A stretch of DNA of 10,005 nucleotides from Sulfurimonas sp. (GCA_024762745.1 JANTGV010000020.1:1-10005); one strand, 5' to 3'; positions 1 through 7,114 are shown, counted from the first letter of the stretch. Numbers and translations are program-made. Notes: generated by a model not told the origin, from the letters alone.

Positions 1-507
1 ATTATAGACCAGTTTGAATCTCTGGTCTATACAAAAGAGATAAACTCTCATATAACTGAAATAACTGGTATATCTGCAGAAGATACACAAGATGCGCCTG
101 ACTTAAAAACAGTGATGATGGAGTTTAAACTCTTTTTAGGAGATTCAATCTTTGTTGCACATGATGTAAAGTTCGATTATAAATTCATATCACTCAGTAT
201 GCAAAAGATAGGGCTAGAACCTCTTTTAAATCGAAGCCTCTGTTCTCTTGCACTTGCCGAAAGAACGGTTGTATCTTACAGGTATGCACTCTCTTACTTG
301 AACGATTCATTTAAACTAAACCCAAATGCAACACACCATCGAGCTATGAGTGATGTTTTAACAACATACGCACTTTTTTTACTTTCTTTAGAAAACTGTA
401 CAGAAAATCTAAATAATGTTGAGGATTTAATAAAGTTCTCTAAAGAAGCAAAGAGACTTAAAAGGCCTAAATTCGATCCTTTAGCAGAGCAAAAAGAGAC
501 AGAGTAG
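1..507 (+). CDS. DnaQ-family 3'-5' exonuclease, C-terminal part (5' end outside window)
   Basis: The reading frame is open from base 1 to the TAG at 505-507, giving 168 visible residues of a gene that begins upstream. It looks like the C-terminal two thirds of a DEDDh exonuclease of the DNA polymerase III epsilon / RNase T group, which removes nucleotides from 3' ends with two metal ions. Visible residues 17-25 (HITEITGIS) match the stretch before the second exonuclease motif. AHDVKFDY (53-60) is motif II, with Asp where many members have Asn after His. H113-x-A-x-x-D118 is motif III with the general-base His. Motif I (DxE) must lie upstream. About 50 residues follow motif III and end in a charged tail, with no other recognised domain. 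Whether it proofreads or processes RNA cannot be told. An ATG at 112 exists, but starting there would cut into the fold. The gene converges on accA, 2 bp away. Confidence 0.85.
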   Translation: MIDQFESLVYTKEINSHITEITGISAEDTQDAPDLKTVMMEFKLFLGDSIFVAHDVKFDYKFISLSMQKIGLEPLLNRSLCSLALAERTVVSYRYALSYLNDSFKLNPNATHHRAMSDVLTTYALFLLSLENCTENLNNVEDLIKFSKEAKRLKRPKFDPLAEQKETE

Positions 508-517
508 AATTACTCTG
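492..517 (-). terminator. Probable Rho-independent terminator of accA, overlapping the convergent exonuclease gene
   Basis: On the minus strand CAGAGTA (517-511), loop ATTC and TACTCTG (506-500) form a perfect 7-bp stem, followed by TCTCTTTTT (499-491). The stem contains most of the accA stop codon and also the exonuclease stop codon on the other strand. On the plus strand the same hairpin is followed by AGAATGCACC, with no T tract, so it should work mainly for leftward transcripts. The stem is AT-rich and short, so termination may be partial. Confidence 0.55.
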
Positions 518-1445
518 AGAATGCACCAGGCTTAACTAGTTTATTATATCTTACTTCCATTCTCTCATCTTCACTCATCGAACGCAGCTTTGCCAACTCT
601 TCCAAGAAGTAGTCAGCTATAGCAGAAGCAGCACCATCTTTATCACGATGAGCACCAATAAGTGGTTCATTAATAACATCATCAATTAAGTCAAGTTCTT
701 TTAAATCACTACTTGTAATTTTCATAGCATTTGTAGCTGCCTCAGCTTTAGCAGGGTCATTCCATAAGATTGCTGAACAACCCTCTGGAGAAATTACACT
801 AAACACTGAGTATCTCATCATAGCAAATTTATCTGCAACACCTATTGCAAGTGCTCCACCAGAACCACCTTCACCTATCACTATTGATATGGTTGGAGTT
901 TTGATTTCAGCTAACTCTAGAAGATTTCTAGCAATAGCCTCACTCTGATTTCTCTCTTCCGCACCTAAACCAGGATATGCACCCGGTGTGTCCACTAACA
1001 TCAAAATTGGCATACCAAACTTCTCAGCCATCTTAGCAGCACGAAGAGCCTTTCTGTAACCTTCAGGATGAGGCATACCGAAGTTTCGTTTTAACTTATT
1101 TTTTGTACCACGTCCTTTTTGCTCACCGATAACCATGACTTTTTCATCGCCAATATAACCCATATAACAGATAATAGCTGCATCATCACGAAAATGTCTA
1201 TCTCCATGAATCTCATATTTATCTCTCATAATAAGATTTATATAATCAAGTGCATATGGTCTATCTAAGTGACGAGCAAGTTGAAGTTTTTGAAAATCAG
1301 AAAGATTTTTATATATTTTAGTAACTTCAGAATCAAGCTTTTTCGTCAACTCTTCTACTGCACCACTGTCATGACGAACTTGTGCAGATATAATATCTTC
1401 TTGAATAAATTTAATCTTATATTCAAAGTCTAAATATGTAGCCAA
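510..1445 (-). CDS. accA: Acetyl-CoA carboxylase carboxyltransferase subunit alpha
   Basis: AccA pairs with AccD (not in this window) to move the carboxyl group from biotin on AccB to acetyl-CoA, giving malonyl-CoA, the first committed step of fatty-acid synthesis in the cytoplasm. The protein has 311 residues, close to the usual 310-320. An N-terminal helical region (about 1-70) precedes the crotonase-like carboxyltransferase fold, with the family blocks [13 protein letters not shown] (123-135), [17 protein letters not shown] (151-167) and the glycine-rich oxyanion-hole segment [12 protein letters not shown] (191-202). Translation starts at TTG (1445-1443), preceded by AAGGG about 7 nt upstream. 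The next Met is internal (residue 73), so no ATG alternative exists. The gene lies 16 nt after fabF and is the last of the minus-strand cluster. Confidence 0.97.
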   Translation of the reverse strand: MATYLDFEYKIKFIQEDIISAQVRHDSGAVEELTKKLDSEVTKIYKNLSDFQKLQLARHLDRPYALDYINLIMRDKYEIHGDRHFRDDAAIICYMGYIGDEKVMVIGEQKGRGTKNKLKRNFGMPHPEGYRKALRAAKMAEKFGMPILMLVDTPGAYPGLGAEERNQSEAIARNLLELAEIKTPTISIVIGEGGSGGALAIGVADKFAMMRYSVFSVISPEGCSAILWNDPAKAEAATNAMKITSSDLKELDLIDDVINEPLIGAHRDKDGAASAIADYFLEELAKLRSMSEDERMEVRYNKLVKPGAFSE

Positions 1446-1461
1446 ATTAAACCCTTATCAA

Positions 1462-2670
1462 CTAGATTTTTTTGAAAATAAGAACGCCGTTAGTTCCACC
1501 AAAACCAAATGAGTTACTCATTACAACATTTAAGTCAGCTTTTCTAGCACCTTCAGTTACATAATCTAAATCACAATTCTCATCTGGAGTAGTGTAATTA
1601 ATAGTTGGTGGGATAAGTCCATCTCTCATAGCCATAAGACATGTAACAGCTTCGATACCACCAGCAGCACCAAGACAGTGACCTATTTGACCCTTAATAG
1701 AGCTCATTGGAGCACTGCTACCAAGTAACTCTTTTACTGCAGCAGTCTCATTTTTATCATTAATTGGAGTTGATGTACCGTGTGCATTTACATAATCGAC
1801 TTTAGGCTCACCTGCCATTTTATATGCTGCTTTCATAGCACGTGCTGGTCCATCAAGAGATGGTGTTGTAATATGATTAGCATCTCCACTTTCACCAAAA
1901 CCGATAAGCTCGCCATAAATATTTGCTCCACGTGCAACTGCAGACTCATACTCTTCTAAAATAAGTGCTGCTGCACCCTCACCCATGACAAAACCATCTC
2001 TATCTTTGTCAAATGGACGAGAAGCTGTTTTTGGATCGTCATTTCTAGTTGAGAGTGCTTTCATAGCAGCAAAACCACCAATTCCAACACCTGTAATAGC
2101 AGACTCAGCAGAAACAACTAACATCTGCTCAGCACCATTACACATAATAGTTTTAGCCGCTTCACTTATAGCGTGAGTACCAGCTGCACAAGCAGTTACA
2201 CTTGAGAGGTTTGGACCTTGCGTTCCATGCTCTATAGAAACAAATCCACCAAGCATATTTACAAGTGCTCCCGGAATAAAGAAAGGAGATATTCTTCTTG
2301 GTCCACGACCATCTAATATAATTGAATTTTTCTCAATTGAAGGAAGACCACCTATTCCAGAACCAGCACTAATTCCGAATCTTGTCATATCTATATTTTC
2401 TGGTAATGCAGCATCAGCCATAGCTTCTTGTGCAGCTTTAAGACCTAAGTGGATAAATCTGTCAGCTTTTTTAACTTCTTTAGGAGACATAACAGTTGAA
2501 GGGTCAAAGTCTTTTACCTCACCTGCGATTTGAGCACCGTAACCTTCTGGATCAAATATAGTAATTCTGTCTATTCCACACTCTCCGTCACAGATCGCTT
2601 TGAAAGAACTCTCTTTATCATTTCCAACTGAATTAATCATACCTAAACCAGTTACTACCACTCTTCTCAT
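1462..2670 (-). CDS. fabF: Beta-ketoacyl-ACP synthase II
   Basis: FabF is the thiolase-fold condensing enzyme that elongates acyl chains by decarboxylative Claisen condensation with malonyl-ACP. The 402-residue protein has the full active site: nucleophile C161 in SSVTACAAGTH, H297 in VNAHGTSTP, K326 in SIKGQIGH, H331, and the C-terminal glycine-rich FGFGGTN (388-394). The His/His pair marks KAS I/II rather than the KAS III (FabH) Cys-His-Asn type. Length and the RRVVVTGLGMINSVG start favour FabF over FabB, and many Campylobacterota have a single FabF-type enzyme. The ATG at 2670-2668 follows a good Shine-Dalgarno (GGAGAAG, about 3 nt away). The gene sits 107 nt downstream of acpP, whose product carries its substrates, and 16 nt before accA. 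The acpP-fabF gap holds a strong RNA stem-loop that could lower fabF expression relative to acpP. Confidence 0.97.
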   Translation of the reverse strand: MRRVVVTGLGMINSVGNDKESSFKAICDGECGIDRITIFDPEGYGAQIAGEVKDFDPSTVMSPKEVKKADRFIHLGLKAAQEAMADAALPENIDMTRFGISAGSGIGGLPSIEKNSIILDGRGPRRISPFFIPGALVNMLGGFVSIEHGTQGPNLSSVTACAAGTHAISEAAKTIMCNGAEQMLVVSAESAITGVGIGGFAAMKALSTRNDDPKTASRPFDKDRDGFVMGEGAAALILEEYESAVARGANIYGELIGFGESGDANHITTPSLDGPARAMKAAYKMAGEPKVDYVNAHGTSTPINDKNETAAVKELLGSSAPMSSIKGQIGHCLGAAGGIEAVTCLMAMRDGLIPPTINYTTPDENCDLDYVTEGARKADLNVVMSNSFGFGGTNGVLIFKKI

Positions 2671-2737
2671 CTACTTCTCCATAAAATATAAAATACTTTT
2701 AGAAATAAACTATATTTAGTTTACTACTAAAGGTAAT

Positions 2738-2765
2738 TTCAACCGAGGCGATTGCCTCAATTGAA
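2738..2765 (-). promoter_or_regulatory. 12-bp RNA stem-loop between acpP and fabF
   Basis: Read on the minus strand, TTCAATTGAGGC, loop AATC and GCCTCGGTTGAA pair over 12 continuous base pairs, two of them U-G wobbles. In plus-strand RNA the same central positions are C-A mismatches, so the continuous stem exists only in the direction in which acpP and fabF are transcribed. It begins 12 nt after the acpP stop codon and is not followed by a T tract (ATTACCTTTAG follows). It is more likely a 3'-end stabilising or processing element, or a partial attenuator, than a classic terminator. Function is inferred; the pairing is seen. Confidence 0.6.
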
Positions 2766-2777
2766 CAACTCTTTAAA

Positions 2778-3005
2778 CTATTTGCTTTCTACGTATGCAA
2801 CTACGTCAGCAACAGTTTGAATCTTTTCTGCTTCATCATCAGGGATTTCAATATCAAATTTCTCTTCTAAAGCCATTACTAATTCAACAACATCAAGGCT
2901 ATCTGCACCTAAATCTTCAACAAACTTCGCATCTTCTTTTACTTCATCCGCGCTCACGCTTAATTGCTCAACTACTACTTCTTTAATATCATCTATAAGT
3001 GCCAT
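2778..3005 (-). CDS. acpP: Acyl carrier protein
   Basis: ACP carries growing acyl chains on a 4'-phosphopantetheine arm during fatty-acid synthesis and hands them to lipid assembly. The 75-residue protein has the usual ACP size and strong acidity. S36 in [13 protein letters not shown] is the attachment serine of the DSL motif, at the start of helix II, the partner-recognition helix. The C-terminal [19 protein letters not shown] stretch is typical of bacterial type II FAS ACPs. ATG at 3005-3003 follows CAGGAG with a 5-nt gap, a strong ribosome binding site that suits a very abundant protein. A strong extended -10 promoter lies just upstream, so acpP can be made independently of gpmI-fabG. The spacing to fabF (107 nt) contains a stem-loop. 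Confidence 0.98.
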   Translation of the reverse strand: MALIDDIKEVVVEQLSVSADEVKEDAKFVEDLGADSLDVVELVMALEEKFDIEIPDDEAEKIQTVADVVAYVESK

Positions 3006-3037
3006 TATAGCTCCTGTGTTTTTAATTTAATCGGATA

Positions 3038-3046
3038 ATTATACCA
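3038..3046 (-). promoter_or_regulatory. Extended -10 promoter of acpP
   Basis: Minus strand TGGTATAAT is a perfect extended -10 (TG-n-TATAAT, hexamer 3043-3038). No clear -35 is seen, but T-rich DNA lies upstream, as is usual for sigma70 promoters of Campylobacterota. The predicted start near 3031 gives a leader of about 26 nt that includes the AGGAG ribosome binding site. It sits in the 61-nt fabG-acpP gap, so acpP-fabF-accA probably has its own promoter as well as read-through from gpmI-fabG. Confidence 0.75.
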
Positions 3047-3066
3047 AAACTAGCTTAAAAAAGCCA

Positions 3067-3813
3067 TTATGCCATATTCATTCCACCATTTACTTTTAAA
3101 GTCTCACCTGTTATATAACTCGCGTGATCTGAGAGTAAAAATGCCGTTGCTTCTGCCACTTCACTTGCAGCTCCCATTCTTTTCATAGGTATTTTTGCAT
3201 TAATACCATCTTTAATCTCATCAGATAAAACTTCTGTCATCTCAGTTGCTATAAATCCTGGAGTTACAGAGTTAAAACGGATACCACTAGTCGCAGCTTC
3301 TTGTGCAAAACTTTTTGTCATTGCATTTACTCCGCCCTTAGATGCTGCATAGTTAGTCTGCCCTGCATTTCCAGTTTCACCAATGATAGAAGAGATGTTT
3401 ACAACTGAACCAAATTTTTTCTTTCTCATAACTTTCATAGACTCTCGACAGCCTATAAAGCATGAAGTAAGGTTTGCGTTTATTACAGACATAAAATCTT
3501 CTGTTTTCATTCTTAGAGCCAGTTTATCATTTGTTATACCTGCATTATTTACAAGATATGAAATTTCACCATCACTATCTACTATAGTTTTAATCGCATC
3601 TACAAATGCAGCTTCATCACTAACATCAAAACCGATAACAGCAGCTTTTCCACCTGCAGCTTCAATAGCCTCTTTCACAGCATCTGCTTCTGCAGCTCCG
3701 CTTCTATAATGAACCCAAACTTTCAGACCAAAGCCAGCTAGCGTTTTTGCAATCTCTGCACCAATACCACGGCTTGAACCTGTAACTAAAACATTATTTC
3801 CACTAAATTTCAA
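3067..3813 (-). CDS. fabG: 3-oxoacyl-ACP reductase
   Basis: FabG is the NADPH-dependent reductase of the elongation cycle, turning 3-ketoacyl-ACP into 3-hydroxyacyl-ACP. This is a classical short-chain dehydrogenase of 248 residues. It has the cofactor motif TGSSRGIG (11-18), NNAG (89-92), structural N113 and the catalytic set S142, Y155, K159 in NISSIIGETGNAGQTNYAASK; the C-terminal VTPGFIATEM and ITGETLKVNGGM are standard FabG. The start is TTG (3813-3811) with GAGGAG 5 nt upstream; the conserved Rossmann strand begins seven residues in, so a later start is not possible. It lies 22 nt after gpmI, so the two are probably co-transcribed. Many SDR enzymes look alike, but the acpP/fabF neighbours make the FabG role near certain. 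Confidence 0.96.
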   Translation of the reverse strand: MKFSGNNVLVTGSSRGIGAEIAKTLAGFGLKVWVHYRSGAAEADAVKEAIEAAGGKAAVIGFDVSDEAAFVDAIKTIVDSDGEISYLVNNAGITNDKLALRMKTEDFMSVINANLTSCFIGCRESMKVMRKKKFGSVVNISSIIGETGNAGQTNYAASKGGVNAMTKSFAQEAATSGIRFNSVTPGFIATEMTEVLSDEIKDGINAKIPMKRMGAASEVAEATAFLLSDHASYITGETLKVNGGMNMA

Positions 3814-3835
3814 ACGAACTCCTCTATTTTTATAT

Positions 3836-5311
3836 TTAAACTAAACTGTGATCCATCTCAGACGGAATATCTATATCCATGAGCTTGAGAACTGTTGGTG
3901 CTATATTGTTTAAGCCTCCGGCATCTACTTTCGTCACTCCATCTGCTTGAACAAAACACCAAACTTTTCCAACAGTATGGTTAGTAAGAACATTACCGTT
4001 ATCATCTTTCATCTCTTCACAGTTTCCATGATCAGAAGTAAGAATAAAAGCGTAATCGTTCTCTCTTGCCTTTTGTATTATTTTTCCTAACTGCTCATCA
4101 ACTGCGTTTACCGCTATTTTTGCCGCTTCAAAATTTCCTGTATGGCCTACCATGTCGCCATTTGCAAAGTTTACTACTATAAAGTCATAGGCATCATCCA
4201 TAGCATTTAGTACGGCTTTACCAACTGCTTCAGCACTCATTTCAGGTTTCTCATCGTAAGTTTTCACATCTGGAGAGGGAATAAGTACTCGTGTTTCATT
4301 TTCGTATGGTTCATCAATACCACCATTTAAAAAGAAAGTGACATGTGCATATTTTTCAGTCTCAGCGGTGTGTAACTGTCTGAGTCCCCTTTTTGAAATC
4401 ACCTCTGCCAAAGTGTTGACAGGTGCCTCTTTTCTAAAAAGAACAGGATACTTAAAACTTTTATCATACTCTGTCATAGTCGCTAAATTTACTGACTTGA
4501 CCTTTCTAGGAAACATATCAAACTCTGTAGATGCGATAGCGGTAACCATCTCTCTCATTCTGTCACTTCTAAAGTTAATTGTTAAAACAGAATCCCCATC
4601 TTCCATACCTGCATATCCATCAAACGCAGTTGGTTCGATAAACTCATCAGTTTCACCAAGAGAGTATGAGTGGCCTATGTAAGCTGCTGGATTAAATTTT
4701 GTCTTGGGCTCTGCGTTTACAATAGCATCATAACCTCTTTGAACTCTCTCCCAACGATTATCTCTGTCCATAGAATAGAAACGTCCAGAAATTGTAGCTA
4801 TCTCTATATTTTCATTTAGATGAGACTCTACCTGCTCTAAATATTTTTGGGCTGATGTTGGAGAGACATCTCTACCATCCGTTATAAGATGCAAAAAGAC
4901 CTTTTTACCGTTTCTCGCAGCAATCTCAGCTAAACCCATAAAGTGGTCTATATGTGAGTGTACACCACCATCACTCATAAGTCCTATAAGATGTAATCTA
5001 TCAGATTTGCTCAAGAGCGATTGAAGCTCCTCATTTGCCTCAAGAGTGTTCTCTGAAAGTGCCAAAGAGATTTTCACTAAATCTTGATAGAGAACACGTC
5101 CACTTCCAATACTCATGTGCCCTACTTCCGAATTTCCCATCTGACCTTCAGGCAGACCAACGCTCAAACCAAAAGTATCTATAAGAGAGTGTGGAGTCTC
5201 TTTAAAAAGTTTGTCATATGTTGGTTTTTGTGCATTATAAAACGCATTATTTTCCGTTTTTGCAGAGTACCCTATTCCATCAGTAATAACTAAAATTGCT
5301 TTTTTACTCAA
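3836..5311 (-). CDS. gpmI: 2,3-bisphosphoglycerate-independent phosphoglycerate mutase
   Basis: GpmI interconverts 3- and 2-phosphoglycerate through a phosphoserine intermediate, using two Mn2+/metal ions, in glycolysis and gluconeogenesis. At 491 residues it is slightly shorter than the roughly 510 common in the family. Visible hallmarks are D11 (ITDGIG), the phospho-accepting S61 in EGQMGNSEVGHMSIGSGR, H118 (DGGVHSHIDH), ITDGRDVSP (143-151), SGRFYSMDRDNRWER (175-189), K320, NGDMVGHTG (384-392), SDHGNCEE (426-433) and H445. These belong to the alkaline-phosphatase superfamily, not the cofactor-dependent GpmA histidine type. The start is TTG (5311-5309) after GAGGA about 7 nt upstream. It is the first gene of the minus-strand cluster, with a promoter at 5341-5346, and fabG follows after 22 nt. 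The gene pairing gives central-carbon and lipid synthesis a shared transcript; any regulatory meaning is inference. Confidence 0.97.
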   Translation of the reverse strand: MSKKAILVITDGIGYSAKTENNAFYNAQKPTYDKLFKETPHSLIDTFGLSVGLPEGQMGNSEVGHMSIGSGRVLYQDLVKISLALSENTLEANEELQSLLSKSDRLHLIGLMSDGGVHSHIDHFMGLAEIAARNGKKVFLHLITDGRDVSPTSAQKYLEQVESHLNENIEIATISGRFYSMDRDNRWERVQRGYDAIVNAEPKTKFNPAAYIGHSYSLGETDEFIEPTAFDGYAGMEDGDSVLTINFRSDRMREMVTAIASTEFDMFPRKVKSVNLATMTEYDKSFKYPVLFRKEAPVNTLAEVISKRGLRQLHTAETEKYAHVTFFLNGGIDEPYENETRVLIPSPDVKTYDEKPEMSAEAVGKAVLNAMDDAYDFIVVNFANGDMVGHTGNFEAAKIAVNAVDEQLGKIIQKARENDYAFILTSDHGNCEEMKDDNGNVLTNHTVGKVWCFVQADGVTKVDAGGLNNIAPTVLKLMDIDIPSEMDHSLV

Positions 5312-5340
5312 CTCTATTCCTCATTATTATCATTTAGGCA

Positions 5341-5346
5341 ATTATA
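5341..5346 (-). promoter_or_regulatory. -10 box of the gpmI promoter
   Basis: Minus strand GTAGTATAATTGCC has a perfect TATAAT at 5346-5341. The predicted start near 5334 gives a leader of about 23 nt carrying the GAGGA ribosome binding site. The upstream DNA is AT-rich with no convincing -35 box. It lies in the 103-bp divergent gap shared with the ABC operon, so the two promoters are back to back and could influence each other. Confidence 0.65.
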
Positions 5347-5400
5347 CTACAAGTTTAATAATCTATTTACACATTTAGTCAATCATAAAGTTAATAAAGA

Positions 5401-5406
5401 TAAAAT
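5401..5406 (+). promoter_or_regulatory. Possible -10 box just before the ABC ATPase start codon
   Basis: GATAAAATCT has TAAAAT (5 of 6 matches to TATAAT). If used, transcription would begin at about 5413-5414, directly at the ATG (5415), producing a leaderless or nearly leaderless mRNA. This fits the lack of any Shine-Dalgarno in the bases before the ATG (CTATCCCA). The weaker AT-rich AATAAT near 5357-5362 is an alternative and would give a leader of about 45 nt. Confidence 0.3.
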
Positions 5407-5414
5407 CTATCCCA

Positions 5415-6086
5415 ATGATAGAGTTAAAAAACATTTATAAAACATATAATCTTAACAAGAACAATCAAGTTGATGCACTCAAAGATATAAACCTTTCTAT
5501 AAAGGAAGGGGAGTTAATAGTTTTAAAAGGCTCTAGCGGAAGTGGAAAGAGTACAATTCTATCTCTCATTGCAGCTCTAAACAAACCCACTAGCGGTGAA
5601 GTGATTGTCGATACTAAAAAGATATCCAAACTCCCTGATAATTTTGCATCTATCTACAGGCGAGATAACATAGGTTTTATATTTCAAAAATACAATCTTA
5701 TTCCTGCTATATCTGTAAAAGAGAATGTTTTACTCCCTCTTATCCCCCTCAACCCTAAAGAAGAAGAGCTTGAAGAAAAACTTGAAGCAGTAATGGATAA
5801 GTTTCAAATATCCCACAAAAAAGACTCTTTAGTCAAAAACCTCTCAGGTGGAGAACAGCAACGTGTAGCAATAGCTAGAGCAAATGTGAACAACCCTAAA
5901 ATTATTATTGCTGATGAGCCAACTGCAAACTTGGACGAGACGCTATCACTCCATTTTATAGAGATTTTGAAGGAGTTAAAGTCTGAAGGGAAGACAATTA
6001 TAGTCGCAACTCATGATCCACTATTTTTCAACCTTGATTTTACAGACAGAGTGATAGAGGTCTCAAACGGAATAGTCACTTTATGA
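5415..6086 (+). CDS. ABC transporter ATP-binding protein, LolD/MacB/FtsE type
   Basis: A complete 223-residue ABC ATPase, cytoplasmic, expected to work as a dimer with membrane subunits. It has the Walker A GSSGSGKST (39-47), Q-loop Q91 in FIFQKYNLIP, signature LSGGEQQRVAIARA (143-156), Walker B IIIADEPTANLD (163-174) and switch H200 (ATHD). Size, the FQKYNLIP segment and ADEPTANLD are typical of the LolD/MacB/FtsE/YbbA group, which mostly drives mechanical work in the envelope rather than import. It ends in an ATGA overlap with the next gene, so the two products are very likely partners. No LolC, MacB or FtsX-like permease is next to it; the neighbour is an unrelated-looking multi-span protein, so the substrate is unknown. 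The ATG at 5415 fits the family's N-terminus (MIELKNIYKTY) but has no Shine-Dalgarno. Confidence 0.92.
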   Translation: MIELKNIYKTYNLNKNNQVDALKDINLSIKEGELIVLKGSSGSGKSTILSLIAALNKPTSGEVIVDTKKISKLPDNFASIYRRDNIGFIFQKYNLIPAISVKENVLLPLIPLNPKEEELEEKLEAVMDKFQISHKKDSLVKNLSGGEQQRVAIARANVNNPKIIIADEPTANLDETLSLHFIEILKELKSEGKTIIVATHDPLFFNLDFTDRVIEVSNGIVTL

Positions 6087-7042
6087 TATTAATACCTGAA
6101 GTTTTAGCAATACTAATTTTAAATTTTATATTTCTACTCTTCTCATCAATCACATTTTACTTAAGTCTGAAAATTTTTTTAAAATGGAATAGTGACTCTA
6201 ACGCAACTCTTCAATATACTCTAGAAAAACAGAGCTACTTAGCAGCAACTATAATAAAATATATCTTCCTTATTAAAGTCCCTCTTTTTCTCTTTTTTAT
6301 ATTTACACTCGACAAAATTTCCAACGTACTAACTGGAGCAATGTGTGCAGCAGGTGTAGTAGATGCCACAGATTATGGAAATTATCTTTTTGTCCTAAAA
6401 ATAATAAACCTATATTTTTTTGCTTACTGGCTTGCACTTCATAATGAAGATATGAAACACGAAAACCAACCATATACAAAAATAAAATTTGGACTTTTTA
6501 TAGTTGCCTTTTCCCTTTTTATTAGTGAATTGTTTCTAGAGGTTCTGATGTTCAGCTCTATAGATTTAGAAGATGTAGTTGATTGTTGTGGAGTAATATA
6601 CTCTAGCTCAGCCAGTTCATATATCTCTGCGGTATTTACTATAAAACCAACTATCCTACTCTCTCTGTTTTATATAAACTTCATATTAATAATACTTTTT
6701 TATCTCTATAAACGCAACTATATATTTTCAATTTTAAATATCTTTTTTATCATTATCTCAATCATAACACTCATTACTTTTTTTGGAACATATATCTATG
6801 AGTTGCCATCACATCACTGCCCTTTCTGTTTTTTACAGAGTGATTATTACTATGTTGGGTATATACTCTACACACTCTTATATATAGGGACTTTTTATGG
6901 AATCATAGCTGGTTTTTTAGAGACAGAAAAAGAGAGTAGAATCAAAAACTACAAAAAATCTATACTTTTTAATTCACTCTATGTCGGCTTAGTTACGTTT
7001 TATCCTCTTTTGTACTATATTAAAAATGGTGTGTGGCTATAA
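6083..7042 (+). CDS. Unrecognised eight-span membrane protein with periplasmic cysteines, partner of the ABC ATPase
   Basis: I do not recognise this 319-residue protein. By eye there are eight membrane segments: about 5-29, 53-76, 101-119, 136-158, 186-209, 213-238, 257-279 and 294-312. Lys/Arg-rich loops (KIFLKWN, KHENQPYTKIK, YKRN, KESRIKNYKKS) put both termini outside or close to it, and the loops with cysteines in the periplasm: C88 (GAMCAAGVVDATDYGN), C168/C169 (VDCCGVIYSSS) and HHCPFC (244-249). There is no large periplasmic domain as in MacB, LolC or FtsX, and no signal-peptide cleavage site. Its ATG lies inside the ATPase stop (ATGA), with no good Shine-Dalgarno, so translation is probably coupled. 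It is likely the membrane half of an ABC-type system, perhaps handling a metal, thiol or disulfide, but that is inference from the cysteines. The DNA looks more AT-rich than its neighbours, partly because of Phe, Ile and Leu codons. Confidence 0.75.
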   Translation: MILIPEVLAILILNFIFLLFSSITFYLSLKIFLKWNSDSNATLQYTLEKQSYLAATIIKYIFLIKVPLFLFFIFTLDKISNVLTGAMCAAGVVDATDYGNYLFVLKIINLYFFAYWLALHNEDMKHENQPYTKIKFGLFIVAFSLFISELFLEVLMFSSIDLEDVVDCCGVIYSSSASSYISAVFTIKPTILLSLFYINFILIILFYLYKRNYIFSILNIFFIIISIITLITFFGTYIYELPSHHCPFCFLQSDYYYVGYILYTLLYIGTFYGIIAGFLETEKESRIKNYKKSILFNSLYVGLVTFYPLLYYIKNGVWL

Positions 7043-7066
7043 GTTTTATTATTAACAGATTTCTAC

Positions 7067-7072
7067 TACAAT
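7067..7072 (+). promoter_or_regulatory. Possible -10 box of the mraY promoter
   Basis: TACAAT (5 of 6 matches to TATAAT) lies in the 72-nt gap between the membrane-protein gene and mraY. The predicted start near 7079 would give a leader of about 36 nt containing the strong AGAGGAGA ribosome binding site (7103-7110). Read-through from the upstream operon is the alternative, since no terminator is visible between the genes. Confidence 0.35.
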
Positions 7073-7114
7073 TGCATTTAAATTTACAAGACCACTCTTT
7101 AAAGAGGAGATATA

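Noticed and set aside
112..114. ATG at 112 as the start of the exonuclease
   Set aside because: The frame stays open to base 1 and the upstream residues (HITEITGIS) belong to the exonuclease fold.
2706..2723. 7-bp inverted repeat TAAACTA/TAGTTTA before fabF
   Set aside because: Entirely AT-rich apart from one pair and not followed by a T tract; such repeats are expected by chance in this composition.
3383..3709. Plus-strand open frame of 108 residues opposite fabG, and similar ones opposite fabF, acpP and gpmI
   Set aside because: They are antisense shadows of well-identified genes, with low-complexity translations and no ribosome sites.
7095..7106. 12-bp palindrome CTCTTTAAAGAG overlapping the mraY ribosome site
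   Set aside because: As RNA it can form only about four pairs, too weak to hide the ribosome site convincingly; it may simply reflect the purine-rich ribosome site and a T-rich flank.
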